A stretch of 64,000 nucleotides of DNA from Enterococcus faecalis (lineage in GTDB: Bacteria; Bacillota; Bacilli; Lactobacillales; Enterococcaceae): positions 2,596,001 through 2,660,000 of the forward strand of contig NZ_CP118962.1 in NCBI RefSeq assembly GCF_029024925.1. The letters run 5' to 3'. Below, one piece after another: positions 16,705 to 26,562 of the stretch. The notes under the pieces are model-generated. The model saw only the letters and a list, made by a program, of their open reading frames with translations, ran no database searches and was not told where the DNA came from. The translations under genes and the position numbers were made by a program. How positions within the stretch are numbered: the first letter of the stretch is position 1; each line of letters starts with the position of its first letter.

Positions 16705-17253
16705 ATGAATAAAGCATCGTTACGCTCTTTAATTTTAGCAGCAGAATTCGCTGTGATTATTGCTGTACTTTCACAATTTACAATTCCATTGGGGATTGTC
16801 CCACTAACCGGACAAACATTTGCCATCGGCTTAACCGCTACCGTTTTGGGCAAGCGAACGGGGACCTACGCTATTTTAATTTACTTCTTATTAGGATTAA
16901 TTGGTTTACCCGTTTACGCTGGGATGTCTAGTGGGTTCGGTGTACTCTTTGGACCAACTGGCGGCTATTTAATCGGATTTATCTTTAACGGCTTATTAAC
17001 TGGTTATATTTTAGAAAAAACAACCTTTAACTATACTTGGGCCATTATCGCAAATATTGCCGGTGCCTTAGTTACCTTAGTTTTCGGCATGATTTGGTTG
17101 AAGTATTCCGCAAATCTGCCGTGGCCAAACGCTTTCGCTGGCGGGTTTGCTCCGTTTATTATTCCTGGTATCATCAAGGCTGTCGCAGCTGCTTATGTTG
17201 GTATTTTAATTCGCCAACGCTTTATGAAACGTTTTTTAGCACATCTTTCTTAA
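16705..17253 (+). CDS. bioY: Biotin transporter BioY (ECF S-component)
   Basis: 182 aa with about six membrane helices. BioY signatures include FTIPLGIVPLTGQTFAIGLTA near the N-terminus, GLIGLPVYAGMSSG and GPTGGYLIGF, which line the biotin pocket. It needs the shared EcfAA'T module, encoded elsewhere. An ORF extension to a GTG at 16693 includes GTGAGG, the likely ribosome site for the ATG at 16705, so the ATG is used. The BirA operator directly upstream strongly supports the substrate. Confidence 0.95.
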   Translation: MNKASLRSLILAAEFAVIIAVLSQFTIPLGIVPLTGQTFAIGLTATVLGKRTGTYAILIYFLLGLIGLPVYAGMSSGFGVLFGPTGGYLIGFIFNGLLTGYILEKTTFNYTWAIIANIAGALVTLVFGMIWLKYSANLPWPNAFAGGFAPFIIPGIIKAVAAAYVGILIRQRFMKRFLAHLS

Positions 17254-17314
17254 GGGGAAAACTTTTTTCTTTTCCTTGTCTGTAGTACACTAAAAGGACA
17301 AAGGAGTGAAGTCC

Positions 17315-17851
17315 ATGTCCTCATTATTAAAACGATTGGTTCAGTTGGTTTTGTTAGTCGTCGCTGTCTTGCTAATTCGACACTATGTTTTCTCCCCTGC
17401 TGCGGTGAACGGCTCTTCAATGGAACCAACACTTCATAACAACGACCGTTTATGGGTGACCTCGATTAAAAAACCACAGCGCTTTGATATTATCGCTTTT
17501 CCCAGTCCTCGCAACGGCCAACGAGTAGCCAAACGTTTAATTGGTTTACCTGGCGAAACAGTCGAGTATCGCGATGATACCCTTTATATTAATGGTGTAT
17601 CACTCAGTGAAGATTACTTAGCAAGTGCTAAACGAAATGTCTCTAAAAATGAAAATTATACCCAAGATTTTACGCTAGAGACCTTAGAAGCCACCCAATC
17701 CCTGACCGTTCCAGAAGGCATGTATTTTGTCTTGGGGGATAATCGCCCGCGCTCAGATGACAGTCGTTACTTTGGCTTTGTTAAACAAGCGAGCGTGGAA
17801 GGTGTTTTGACTTTTCGTTATTATCCATTAGATAAAATTGGCTTTCCATAA
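17315..17851 (+). CDS. lepB: Type I signal peptidase
   Basis: 178 aa, a short Gram-positive signal peptidase with one N-terminal transmembrane helix. Catalytic Ser is in NGSSMEPTL (about residue 35), the general-base Lys in RVAKRLIGLPGE (about 73), and the box E motif GDNRPRSDDSRYFG follows. The active site faces the outer membrane surface. The ATG at 17315 is chosen because AAAGGAG lies 8 nt upstream; the GTG at 17306 overlaps that site. It is adjacent to the WxL locus but ends in a bidirectional terminator. Confidence 0.95.
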   Translation: MSSLLKRLVQLVLLVVAVLLIRHYVFSPAAVNGSSMEPTLHNNDRLWVTSIKKPQRFDIIAFPSPRNGQRVAKRLIGLPGETVEYRDDTLYINGVSLSEDYLASAKRNVSKNENYTQDFTLETLEATQSLTVPEGMYFVLGDNRPRSDDSRYFGFVKQASVEGVLTFRYYPLDKIGFP

Positions 17852-17903
17852 AATAGTAAACCGCCCCCAAAAAGTCTAACTTTTTGGGGGCGGTTTACTA
17901 TTT
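17851..17903. terminator. Bidirectional terminator, lepB / WxL-1
   Basis: A 25-bp perfect inverted repeat from AAATAGTAAACCGCCCCC to its complement, 3-nt loop, with A/T runs on both sides; it sits between convergent genes. Confidence 0.95.
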
Positions 17904-17905
17904 TT

Positions 17906-20900
17906 TTAAGGTCCAGTGACTAAGTTCCACGTCACCGTTCCTTGATATTTCTCATTTATTTTCCCTTGATTGGCAGGGACTTCTAATTTCACATTGGCAA
18001 AATCAAAATCTAATTGATAGACATCATTACCTGTAAATTGGTTATTAAGAATTACTGGTGTAGATGTACCGTCACTCGTCAAAGTTAAGGCTTTCGTAAC
18101 CCCAACTTTATTTGTTAACTCTGTGACTTGATTATAGTTTTCGATTGCTATAACATCCGCACTTCCTAATAATAAACGCGTACTAGTTGGCAAACTATCA
18201 GCTGACGCTGTTAACTGTGACAATTGTGCTGTTAACTGCCAATTAGGTTGGCTTGTCTTTATTCGTAGATATGGATTACGTGTGCCGTTGCCATAGTAAT
18301 CAGCTGCTTTTTTCAGTCCGTACTGCTTAGTGCTACTGTTAATCGTAATTTTCCCAAAATCAAACGTTGGTGTACTAATGAAACCTTCTTCTACTGGTGT
18401 TGGCGTAATCGTTTGATCTTCTCCTTGAATACGTACAAAGTTACTAGCTGTCACTGCAGAAAAGTTTCCACTAGCTGTCATTTCTGCGGTTAAAAGTTGT
18501 CTTGGTTCTCCCGTGATTTTCGCTGTACCCACTGTCACTAAGGCTTCACCGTTCACAGGAATCTCTATATCCAAATTAACCCCTGCTTGCCATTGTTCTG
18601 CCGTCACTGGAATAATTTTATTTGGTGTATTACCAATGCGAACAGCTAATTGTGTCGGTACCGAAATACCTGCCGCCCATTTGGCAGTTGGGGCTAGTTT
18701 AACGTTGGTCAATGGAACTTCACTGGTGTTTTTTAGTCTAACTGTCCAAACCATAGAAGCTTCATTTGGGATCACTTCTAGTAACCGACTAACCGTCATT
18801 TCTGCTGTTGGTTGGACTTCCTCATAGACCGCTGTCATGTCATCTTTATCGTCGTAAGTCACGGCGTAACTTGGTGTTTTAGTCGTTGTCAAGGTGCCTG
18901 GTTTGGTTTTACCTTTGTACCAGCCTCTGAACTTATAGAATTTGTCTCCTGTTGTATAAGTGTCTGGTAAGGCTTTCGTACTAGCGTAAGTGAAATTATC
19001 ACTATCAATCACTGTTTGTTTTCCTTGCGTGAAGCCTGTTGGCGGTGTAATTTTAGCGCCGCTTGGATCCACAAAGTTTTCAGTGACTCGGCGATTTTCT
19101 AAATAATAGTAGATTGTTCCCTCTGGAGAAGCTAGGTTATAGTTTTTTCCGACTGTCCCTGAATAAATTCCCATAGCATACAACGTGTTATTCGGGTCCC
19201 ATGTCCAAAAAGCTCGTCTGGTTCTAAAAAAAGTTCCAGCGTCAGTTAATTTGAAGGCTTCTGCTCCGTCAGCTTGAGAAACAACCGTATATGGCGCTTC
19301 TATATTTTTCCGGATCTCTTTGCTCATAGGATACTTTGTTTTGTCTCCCGTATAAGTAGCTAGCGGTGTAATCGACATTGTCTTATATTGTTTAGGAATC
19401 GTATGATTAACAGACCTTGCACCGTATGTCTTAAGCTTCTCTATCGGGAAATCATATGACTTGCCAGGAATCGATAATTTTTTTAATTTACTCATCACTT
19501 CATCAGTTCCTTGGATTTTCCCTAATACTGTTGATTCAGTTTCGTCACTTTCACCTAATTCGGCTTCTACAGAAAAGCCTGCTGTATTCAATAGGTTACC
19601 TGCCTCATCAACATAACCAAAGTACACATCTTTGGCTGGTAAATTATACGTTTTCATCACGACTTCTTCATAGACTACCGTCAAATCATCATCATCATTA
19701 TAAGTGACTGGATAACTGGGAGCTTTGGTCGTCGTCAAGGTGTCTGGTTTGTTTTTACCTTTGTACCAGCCTTTGAACTGATAGGTTTTCGTGCCGACTT
19801 TATAGGTATCTGGCAAATCTCCGCTTTGCTTAAAGGTGTACGAATCACTAGTAATTACTGTTTTTTTCCCTTGGGCGAAACCTGACGGTGCGGTGATTTT
19901 AGTACCATTGGTATCTACGAAGTTTTCCGTAACACGACGATTTTCTAGGTAAAGATACATACGTGCATTTTCATCTAGTGTATAGACACTCGGTTCTACT
20001 CCTTTACCAGTAATAGTCGCACTTAATAGTGTTGCAAGTCTAACATTTGTAGGCATTGATGACCAGTATATACCGCTCATCGTAAACTTTTGTGGATCTG
20101 TTGTCGGGTCAAGACCAATTCGCCATCCAGTTGTATCGATGTCACTTTTGACACCACTTCTTAAACTAAGACGATACGTTTCTGGAATAGAGTAGGCTGT
20201 ACCTGTATAATTTGGGCCAGGTTGATACGTTACGGTTTTATACATTTTGGGCAACGTAAAGGTTGCATTGCGAACTCCATATTGCAACGGCGTAGGTCTT
20301 TCTGTATCGAAAGCTCGACCTGGTATAGTGATTTCTTTTACTGCGCTATTATTGTTAGTCGGGACTGGGCCAATTGGCGTCACTTTGCCATCCGCAACTT
20401 CAACTAATTCTCCAGTAAAGCCATAACGATCAGCAAATGTCAGCCCCCCTGTTTCATTGATAAATAGGACACGATACATGCGATCAGGCAAAGTCACTGG
20501 ATTCTGAATCGCCTTATTCATCACCTGAACAGATGACATTCCTTTTCCTTCTTGAAAAGTCACAGGATTTTGAATCGCCTCATATACCACCGTCAAATCG
20601 TCATTCCCATCATAGGTCACCGCATAGCTTGGCGCTTTGGTCGTGGTCAAGGTATTTGGCTTGGTTTTGCCTTTGTACCAGCCTTTGAATTTGTAGGTTT
20701 TGCCGTCTGCTTGATAGGTGTCCGGCAAAGTACTAGCTTGTTTGAAGGTGAAGTCATTGCTGGTCATTGGTGTTTTCTTGTTTTGGGTAAAACCTGTTGG
20801 CGGCGTGATAGCTACGCCGTTAGCATCTACGAACTTCTCGGTGACTTGTTTCCGAGTGACTACGTAATTAAGTGTTTCTCGGTACGTTGCAGTGCCATCA

Positions 20901-21808
20901 AATCCGTATAATACTGGTTCTACTGGAGTGCCAATGGGGGCGACACTCAGGATTCTTAAAAATTCATTACCATCCGTGTTTAGAGAGAAAACATTTTCAC
21001 TGCTTTTAGAAAACACGCTATCTCTTGTGCGTAATACAAAAGGAGTCATATGATTTCCAAACTGCGGTAACTCAGTTGTTTGTTGTGCACTATATCTGGT
21101 CATCCTCAGTGTAGAATTGGGCACAGCAACAATACTGTCGACATACTTTAGCGTGTTATCAATCTTTAATTGTTCAACCGCGTATATATTCATCCTATAA
21201 TTTGCTGGTAAATCTGTAAAAAAATCGTATGGTAAAGGAACCGTTGCATTGACAGCTACTCGATATTGACCGCCTTCTGCATTAGAAGAAGTAATTGGAT
21301 AATTAACCGCATACGATCGCCATAAACTAGTTGCGTTTTCATATCCAAATTTAGTATACGTCCCTGATAACGTTAAGTTTTCATCAGTAAAAGCTTGCCC
21401 TGATTCATTAGTGAAAGCCAAGGTTATTCTCGGATAAATCACTTGATTATTCGGCACCCAACGTGGCGAAATACTCGTTTGTCGGTCATTTTCACTACTA
21501 TTTTCTGCAGGTTGTGCTGTTGTGTTTGTTTTTATCTCTGGTGTTTCCAGTGGCGCTTTTGTCTCTGCTTGTTTCGCTGTTTCCTGTGTTACTTTTTCCC
21601 GACTCGTTTCAGTCGTTTCTTGACTGCTTTCCGTACTTTCTTGCGTTGTGCTACTTGCTGGTGTTGCTTCCTTAATACTATTTGCCACTGTCGGGCTACT
21701 TTCACTCGTGACTGTTTCCGCAATGGCTGTTACGCCAGAAAAGGCGTTAATCACTAAAGAACTACACAAGCCAATGGTTGCTAAGCGTTGCCAGTTAATT
21801 CTCTTCAT
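17906..21808 (-). CDS. Large WxL-domain surface protein (WxL-1)
   Basis: 1300 aa. A signal peptide (MKRINWQRLATIGLCSSLVI... ending AIA|E, about 30 aa) is followed by a Ser/Thr/Glu-rich stretch to about 110, unique N-terminal domains, three repeats of about 90 aa (VTENFVD..G.KITPP.GF.QGK ... GWYKGKTKP.TLTTTK ... DDLTVVYEE; MucBP/InlB-like, adhesin type) separated by distinct ~200-aa beta domains, and a C-terminal WxL domain. WxL motifs are visible as NWQL and the terminal TWNLVTGP. WxL domains bind the wall non-covalently. The closest relative is the next gene (22303-26562), with near-identical signal peptide, repeats and WxL domain but different N-terminal and inter-repeat domains. RBS AAGGGACG precedes the ATG. 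Confidence 0.93.
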   Translation of the reverse strand: MKRINWQRLATIGLCSSLVINAFSGVTAIAETVTSESSPTVANSIKEATPASSTTQESTESSQETTETSREKVTQETAKQAETKAPLETPEIKTNTTAQPAENSSENDRQTSISPRWVPNNQVIYPRITLAFTNESGQAFTDENLTLSGTYTKFGYENATSLWRSYAVNYPITSSNAEGGQYRVAVNATVPLPYDFFTDLPANYRMNIYAVEQLKIDNTLKYVDSIVAVPNSTLRMTRYSAQQTTELPQFGNHMTPFVLRTRDSVFSKSSENVFSLNTDGNEFLRILSVAPIGTPVEPVLYGFDGTATYRETLNYVVTRKQVTEKFVDANGVAITPPTGFTQNKKTPMTSNDFTFKQASTLPDTYQADGKTYKFKGWYKGKTKPNTLTTTKAPSYAVTYDGNDDLTVVYEAIQNPVTFQEGKGMSSVQVMNKAIQNPVTLPDRMYRVLFINETGGLTFADRYGFTGELVEVADGKVTPIGPVPTNNNSAVKEITIPGRAFDTERPTPLQYGVRNATFTLPKMYKTVTYQPGPNYTGTAYSIPETYRLSLRSGVKSDIDTTGWRIGLDPTTDPQKFTMSGIYWSSMPTNVRLATLLSATITGKGVEPSVYTLDENARMYLYLENRRVTENFVDTNGTKITAPSGFAQGKKTVITSDSYTFKQSGDLPDTYKVGTKTYQFKGWYKGKNKPDTLTTTKAPSYPVTYNDDDDLTVVYEEVVMKTYNLPAKDVYFGYVDEAGNLLNTAGFSVEAELGESDETESTVLGKIQGTDEVMSKLKKLSIPGKSYDFPIEKLKTYGARSVNHTIPKQYKTMSITPLATYTGDKTKYPMSKEIRKNIEAPYTVVSQADGAEAFKLTDAGTFFRTRRAFWTWDPNNTLYAMGIYSGTVGKNYNLASPEGTIYYYLENRRVTENFVDPSGAKITPPTGFTQGKQTVIDSDNFTYASTKALPDTYTTGDKFYKFRGWYKGKTKPGTLTTTKTPSYAVTYDDKDDMTAVYEEVQPTAEMTVSRLLEVIPNEASMVWTVRLKNTSEVPLTNVKLAPTAKWAAGISVPTQLAVRIGNTPNKIIPVTAEQWQAGVNLDIEIPVNGEALVTVGTAKITGEPRQLLTAEMTASGNFSAVTASNFVRIQGEDQTITPTPVEEGFISTPTFDFGKITINSSTKQYGLKKAADYYGNGTRNPYLRIKTSQPNWQLTAQLSQLTASADSLPTSTRLLLGSADVIAIENYNQVTELTNKVGVTKALTLTSDGTSTPVILNNQFTGNDVYQLDFDFANVKLEVPANQGKINEKYQGTVTWNLVTGP
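18815..20850 (-). repeat. Three dispersed ~280-bp coding repeats within WxL-1
   Basis: Units lie at about 20575-20850, 19665-19945 and 18815-19097. Each encodes VTExFVD..G through DD.(T)VVYEE. They share long identical stretches around 'cctttgtaccagcctttgaa' with each other and with the three units of WxL-2. Confidence 0.85.
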
Positions 21809-21988
21809 GTCGTCCCTTCTTTCTATGTACCATTCCCGCCAAGCCGATTAAGGCTAAGCTGGGAATGCTAAAATTTGCTTGCCCCTTGTCCCTTCGTACA
21901 GGGCGCAAGGGTCAGTCGTGATAGCTTGTGCTGAACCACCTCTTAGGTGAGTTCCTGTTGGAAGTAACTTTTGCCATTTTTGATTCAT
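21795..21988 (-). pseudogene. Decayed small LPXTG-protein gene
   Basis: Minus strand, ending over the WxL-1 start exactly as the intact LPXTG gene overlaps WxL-2. The last ~38 codons align in frame with the intact protein (GQANFSIPSLALIGLAGMVHRKKGRHEEN versus SQANLSILGLVLIGLVGMVQRKKGRHEAN, shown here only for comparison). The LPRTG region is scrambled by frameshift (it reads LRPVRRD). A 44-codon ORF with a good GGAG site starts at 21988 but is in another frame and stops at 21854. Most of the secreted N-terminal part is missing. Confidence 0.8.
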
Positions 21989-22240
21989 GCTATTCTCCTT
22001 TTTTATGTATTGATTTATTGTTCATTGGTATATGTACAGCTTTTAATTTTCTCCATTATTCTATCAAAAAAAAGGTGGCCCTGAAATTTTAAATTTTGCT
22101 ACAGCTAAGCTACTTTTCTGATGATTCCTATTATACCAAGGCGGAAGAGCACTTTTTCACTGGAAAAACACTCGAAAATTAAGAGAATCTGCCATTTTGC
22201 TACTGATTTTCAGCCAAATTCCTTAATTTACATAAACAAA

Positions 22241-22279
22241 AGCTCAAAATGTTAGTGTTTGATACTAACATTTTGAGCT
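22241..22279 (-). terminator. Terminator of WxL-2
   Basis: A 16-bp perfect stem AGCTCAAAATGTTAGT / ACTAACATTTTGAGCT, followed on the minus strand by TTTGTTT. The same hairpin with one base change in the stem recurs at 27165-27211. The rest of 21989-22240 holds the WxL-1 upstream region with an extended -10 (TGG TATAAT, 22130-22135). Confidence 0.85.
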
Positions 22280-22302
22280 TTCCTCATGATAACTTAACTA
22301 TT

Positions 22303-25300
22303 TTAAGGACCTGTCACTAAGTTCCACGTAATTGCGGCTTGGTATTGTTGCCCCTTGACCCCTTGGTTGGCTGGCACTTCAAGTTTGACATTGTTGAAGG
22401 TGAAGTCCAACTGATAAATATTACTCCCAGTGAATTGCTGGTTGGCAATAATCCTAGTGGCCGTGTTGTTGGCATTCAAGCTAATGGCACTCGTAGTACC
22501 GACCGCATTTTTCAACTCGGTAGGTTGGTTGTAATTTGAGAAACTCGAAACAGGAGCCGCCCCTAACAATAAGCGGGTCGCTGTAGGCAAGCTGTCTGTC
22601 GCTGATTTTGGTTGTGACAGATGCGCCGTTAGGCTCCAATTCGGTTGGGTTTTCTTGATCCGCAGATAGGGATTGCGTGTGCCGTTGCCATAGTAATCAG
22701 CGGCTTTTTTCAGGCCATGCTGTTGCGTGCTTCCCGCTACCCCAACTTGACCAAAATTGAAGGTTGGAACACTGATGAAGCCTTCAGCCGTTGGTGTTAC
22801 AATTGCTTGATCATTGTCTTTCACACGTACGGTGGCCGAAGTAGAAACACCACTGTAATTCCCACTGGTGGTAATCCCAGCGCGCAAGACTTGCCCCGCT
22901 GTCCCCGTCGCTTTCGTAGTGAACTGAACCGTGGCAGATTTTCCTACGGGAATGTCAGTGCCTAAGCTAACACCATTGGTCCACGTAGTCGCTGTGACGG
23001 GAACTGTTTTTGCGGTTCCGCCAGCTGGCGTGACAATCATGGCGGTTGGTGCTGCTAAGCCGGTTGTCCAAGCGGTTGATTTCTTGATGGTCGCCGTGGT
23101 TAGTGGCGCTTGGCTTGTATTGGTAATTGTGGCACGCCAGGTGACATTGCCGCCGCTAGTCACGGTTTCAGCGGTAGTGCGAGTTAAAGCGACACTTGCT
23201 TTCGGTACTTCTTCCTTATACATCGCCGTCATGTCGTCATTGCCATCAAAAGTTGTATTGTATGTTGGCGTAGTACTTGTTGTTAAAGTATTAGGCTTCG
23301 TTTTACCTTTGTACCAGCCTTGGAAAATGTAAGTTTTACCGCCTGTTGTATAACTAGCTGGTAAGGCTTTTGCGCTCGTATACTTGAAGGTGTTGCTCGT
23401 CATGGGAATCTGGTTCCCTTGCGTAAAGCCTGTTGGTGGCGTGATTTTAGTGCCGTTGGTGTCTACGAAATTTTCGGTGACTTTACGATTGGTTAGATAG
23501 TAATAGACTGGTTTATCAATTGTAAGATAGGTTGCTACCCCCGATCCCAAATTAGGATTGTGGACAACCTTTCGCAAATAACTGGGTACCTGAATATCTA
23601 TCGGAGTAGCCGTGGTTGTTCGATTAAAGATAAACGATTGACTCCCGTTATTCTTTAACTCAAAGTTTCTAGAAAGTAGCTTATTCTCACCTTCGACAAA
23701 TGGCTCTGAATAATCATTACCTTGAATATTAGGAAACGGGTAAGCTATATCAAAAGTACCACTCTTGTTATAAACACTTATTTTTTCATAGTAATTGGGT
23801 AGTGTAAAGGTTAAATTAGCCGCACTATATTGTGTACTTCGATCACTCAGTATTTCAAGAGATTGCGCAGGATAAGCAATTTCCTTCAAATTGTTTTTGG
23901 TTGGTGCAACTTTACCTTTTTCAAGACTGACTGTTTTCCAGTAATCAGGTTTATTTGAATCAGCTGAATTGGTTGCTAATCCTTCTCCATGCCAATTGTC
24001 ATAGGTTAGTTTAATCGTTGAAGCATCTACTCGTTTGCCAGACTCGTCTACGAACCCGAATTGATAGGTCAGCGCTGGAAAATCAAAAACCTTAATCTCC
24101 TCATACACCACATTCAAATCATCATTATCATCATAAGTCACTGGATAACTAGGTGCTTTGGTGGTGGTCAAGGTGTTTGGCTTGGTTTTGCCTTTGTACC
24201 AACCTTTGAACTTATAGGTTTTGCCGTTGCTTGCTTTGTAAGTCTCTGGCAAGGTGCCACTTTGTTTAAAGGTGTATGGGTCACTGTTAATTACTGTTTG
24301 TTTTCCTTGCGTAAAGCCTGTTGGTGGCGTGATTTTAGTGCCGTTGGCGTCCACGAAGTTCTCGGTGACACGGCGGTTGGTTAGATAGTAATAGATTGGA
24401 CCTTGAATCGTATAGTACATTGCTCTCCCCGTAAGAAAACTCGATACATATCTTAAATAAAATGGAAGCTGAACATTTTCGGGAGCGGCGGCTGTTGTTC
24501 TATTGAACACAAACTCCTGTCCTCCATTATTCTTTAATTCAAAATATTGAGGAGTATTATTTATTTCCGCACCTGATGGGTTTAGTATACTTGGATAAGG
24601 ATATGCGGCATCAAAACCACCTTGTTGATTTTGTATACTGATGGATTTATAAATTCTTGGAAGCTGATATCTTAAGTTTACTGCACTAAATTGAAATGAA
24701 TCTTTACTATTCGTTTCAAGAGATTGAACTGGGTACGTAATTTCTTTAAGATTATTTTTTGTATTTGCCTTAATTCCTGTTTCTATTTTAGTAGTTGCCC
24801 ATGCTGATGGGATATTGTTGGGTGGTTCAGTACCAATACCGTACCAATTATCATATGTCAAATCAATCGTGGAGGCATCTACTCGCTTACCTGATTCATC
24901 AACAAACCCAAATTGATATGTACGACTAGGAAATTCCAAAACCTTAATCTCCTCATACACCACATTCAAATCATCATTATCATCATAAGTCACTGGATAA
25001 CTAGGTGTTTTGGTGGTGGTCAAGGTGTTTGGCTTGGTTTTGCCTTTGTACCAACCTTTGAACTTATAGGTTTTGCCGTCTGCTTGATAGGTATCTGGCA
25101 AGGTGCCACTTTGTTTAAAAGTGTACGCTTCACTATTAATAACCGTTCGCTTTCCTTGTGTGAATCCTGATGGTGGTGTAATTTTTTGTCCGTTACTATT
25201 AACAAAATTCTCATAAAGCTTTTTGTAATAAATATAATAATTAATAGTAGCACCAGAATTCCCTTTATTGAACTGTCCTGTTGTTCCTACAAGATTGTCA

Positions 25301-26562
25301 CTAAACATAATATTGGTGCTTACTCCGCTATTAGAACTACGATTCGTTATACGCCATGTCTTACCAGTCGCTTTAGTAAAGTTATATGTTGAAATATCAT
25401 AGTTACTTCTCGTATAAGTTGTTGATGTGTACGCTCTGGAAGTCATCACACCTGTTCGGCTGTCTGGAAGTGTTGCTTTAGGTGGTGCTAACACAATTTT
25501 ATCAATTCTATTGGTGGTAGCTGTAGCAAAATTAATCGCAATATCGTTACTAAAGAAAAACCACGAACCCCCGTTACTAGTACCTATATTTTTTAGTCCT
25601 GTATCAAACCTATAAAGCCCACTACCAGCATTTGTCATAGTTAAAGGATATCTTAACAGCGTCCCTTCTACTCTCGAATTGGTTGATTTAAATAATACTG
25701 GGTTTATGGAAAGACTCATTTGTTCCTTACTAGCCACTCCATCCTCATCGTAAAATTTTAAATTCCCTTTCAAACCTAAGTTACCAGAAAATCTATCCAC
25801 ATACGTCATTTCATTTCGTCTATTCACTGCGCCAAATCCATTAAATCGAATCGTGGAATCGATATATTTTTTTTCGTTGTGTGTACCCGAAGTAATTCTT
25901 GTCTGAAAATACAATGTTTTGATATACCCAGTATTTCCAGAAGTTCGCCCGTGTAGACGATTGATAAATGCAGTGACCGTCCTAGTCGACTCTGTCCAAA
26001 CAAAATATTCGCCACCACTATTGGCATTATGAGAGCCTTCTCCTATAACTACATTTTGTTCCTCGGGGCCAACTTTGATAATAACTGACGTTGGTCTAGT
26101 CATTCCAGCTGCCAATTTTGATTCAATTCGAATCGGACCAACAATATCTGAATTTGTATCATCTGTTGTAATATTTTCCAGTTTCATTCGATAATCAACT
26201 ACATCGTTAAGACGAACCGTGGTTCTATTCGTGGTTCCTGTAGCTGCCCAGACAAATGCTCTAGGCATAATTTTCGCTTGAATACCAGATGGTTCCAGCA
26301 GATTTTCTTCTTGAGCTATTTCCGTTGTATCTTCTTGTTCCACTGTTTCCTGTGTTACTTCTTCCCGACTCGTTTCAGTCGTTTCTTGACTGCTTTCCGT
26401 ACTTTCTGGCGTTGCGCTACTTGCTGATGTTGCTTCCTTAGCGCTACTTGCTACTGTCGGACTACTTTCTTCCGCAACTGCGGTCGCGCCAGAAAAGGCG
26501 TTAATCACTAAAGAACTACACAAGCCAATGGTTGCTAATCGTTGCCACTTAGTTTGCTTCAT
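22303..26562 (-). CDS. Large WxL-domain surface protein (WxL-2)
   Basis: About 1419 aa from the ATG at 26562 (MKQTKWQRLATIGLCSSLVI...), which has AAGGGACG just upstream; the ORF is open further upstream (to 26601) only because it overlaps the LPXTG gene. Layout: signal peptide, Ser/Thr/Glu-rich stretch, a ~350-aa unique region with adhesin-like beta character (TNRTTVRLNDVVDYRMKLEN...), three MucBP/InlB-like repeats separated by paired inter-repeat domains (each with QFGFVDESGKRVDAST), a CARDB/DUF11-like domain (VTSGGNVTWRATITNTSQAP) and a WxL domain (NWSL ... TWNLVTGP). Translationally coupled to the LPXTG gene (14-bp overlap). Likely wall-bound adhesin; ligand unknown. Confidence 0.93.
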   Translation of the reverse strand: MKQTKWQRLATIGLCSSLVINAFSGATAVAEESSPTVASSAKEATSASSATPESTESSQETTETSREEVTQETVEQEDTTEIAQEENLLEPSGIQAKIMPRAFVWAATGTTNRTTVRLNDVVDYRMKLENITTDDTNSDIVGPIRIESKLAAGMTRPTSVIIKVGPEEQNVVIGEGSHNANSGGEYFVWTESTRTVTAFINRLHGRTSGNTGYIKTLYFQTRITSGTHNEKKYIDSTIRFNGFGAVNRRNEMTYVDRFSGNLGLKGNLKFYDEDGVASKEQMSLSINPVLFKSTNSRVEGTLLRYPLTMTNAGSGLYRFDTGLKNIGTSNGGSWFFFSNDIAINFATATTNRIDKIVLAPPKATLPDSRTGVMTSRAYTSTTYTRSNYDISTYNFTKATGKTWRITNRSSNSGVSTNIMFSDNLVGTTGQFNKGNSGATINYYIYYKKLYENFVNSNGQKITPPSGFTQGKRTVINSEAYTFKQSGTLPDTYQADGKTYKFKGWYKGKTKPNTLTTTKTPSYPVTYDDNDDLNVVYEEIKVLEFPSRTYQFGFVDESGKRVDASTIDLTYDNWYGIGTEPPNNIPSAWATTKIETGIKANTKNNLKEITYPVQSLETNSKDSFQFSAVNLRYQLPRIYKSISIQNQQGGFDAAYPYPSILNPSGAEINNTPQYFELKNNGGQEFVFNRTTAAAPENVQLPFYLRYVSSFLTGRAMYYTIQGPIYYYLTNRRVTENFVDANGTKITPPTGFTQGKQTVINSDPYTFKQSGTLPETYKASNGKTYKFKGWYKGKTKPNTLTTTKAPSYPVTYDDNDDLNVVYEEIKVFDFPALTYQFGFVDESGKRVDASTIKLTYDNWHGEGLATNSADSNKPDYWKTVSLEKGKVAPTKNNLKEIAYPAQSLEILSDRSTQYSAANLTFTLPNYYEKISVYNKSGTFDIAYPFPNIQGNDYSEPFVEGENKLLSRNFELKNNGSQSFIFNRTTTATPIDIQVPSYLRKVVHNPNLGSGVATYLTIDKPVYYYLTNRKVTENFVDTNGTKITPPTGFTQGNQIPMTSNTFKYTSAKALPASYTTGGKTYIFQGWYKGKTKPNTLTTSTTPTYNTTFDGNDDMTAMYKEEVPKASVALTRTTAETVTSGGNVTWRATITNTSQAPLTTATIKKSTAWTTGLAAPTAMIVTPAGGTAKTVPVTATTWTNGVSLGTDIPVGKSATVQFTTKATGTAGQVLRAGITTSGNYSGVSTSATVRVKDNDQAIVTPTAEGFISVPTFNFGQVGVAGSTQQHGLKKAADYYGNGTRNPYLRIKKTQPNWSLTAHLSQPKSATDSLPTATRLLLGAAPVSSFSNYNQPTELKNAVGTTSAISLNANNTATRIIANQQFTGSNIYQLDFTFNNVKLEVPANQGVKGQQYQAAITWNLVTGP
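23209..25222 (-). repeat. Three dispersed ~280-bp coding repeats within WxL-2
   Basis: Units lie at about 24945-25222, 24094-24378 and 23209-23490. The first two are almost identical over more than 120 bp (from 'tcatacaccacattcaaatc' onward), which allows recombination or slippage. Confidence 0.85.

Noticed and set aside
18815-25222. CRISPR-like array from regularly spaced repeats
   Set aside because: Repeats are ~280 bp, in frame, and encode protein domains separated by ~600-850 bp; no short repeat-spacer structure or cas genes.
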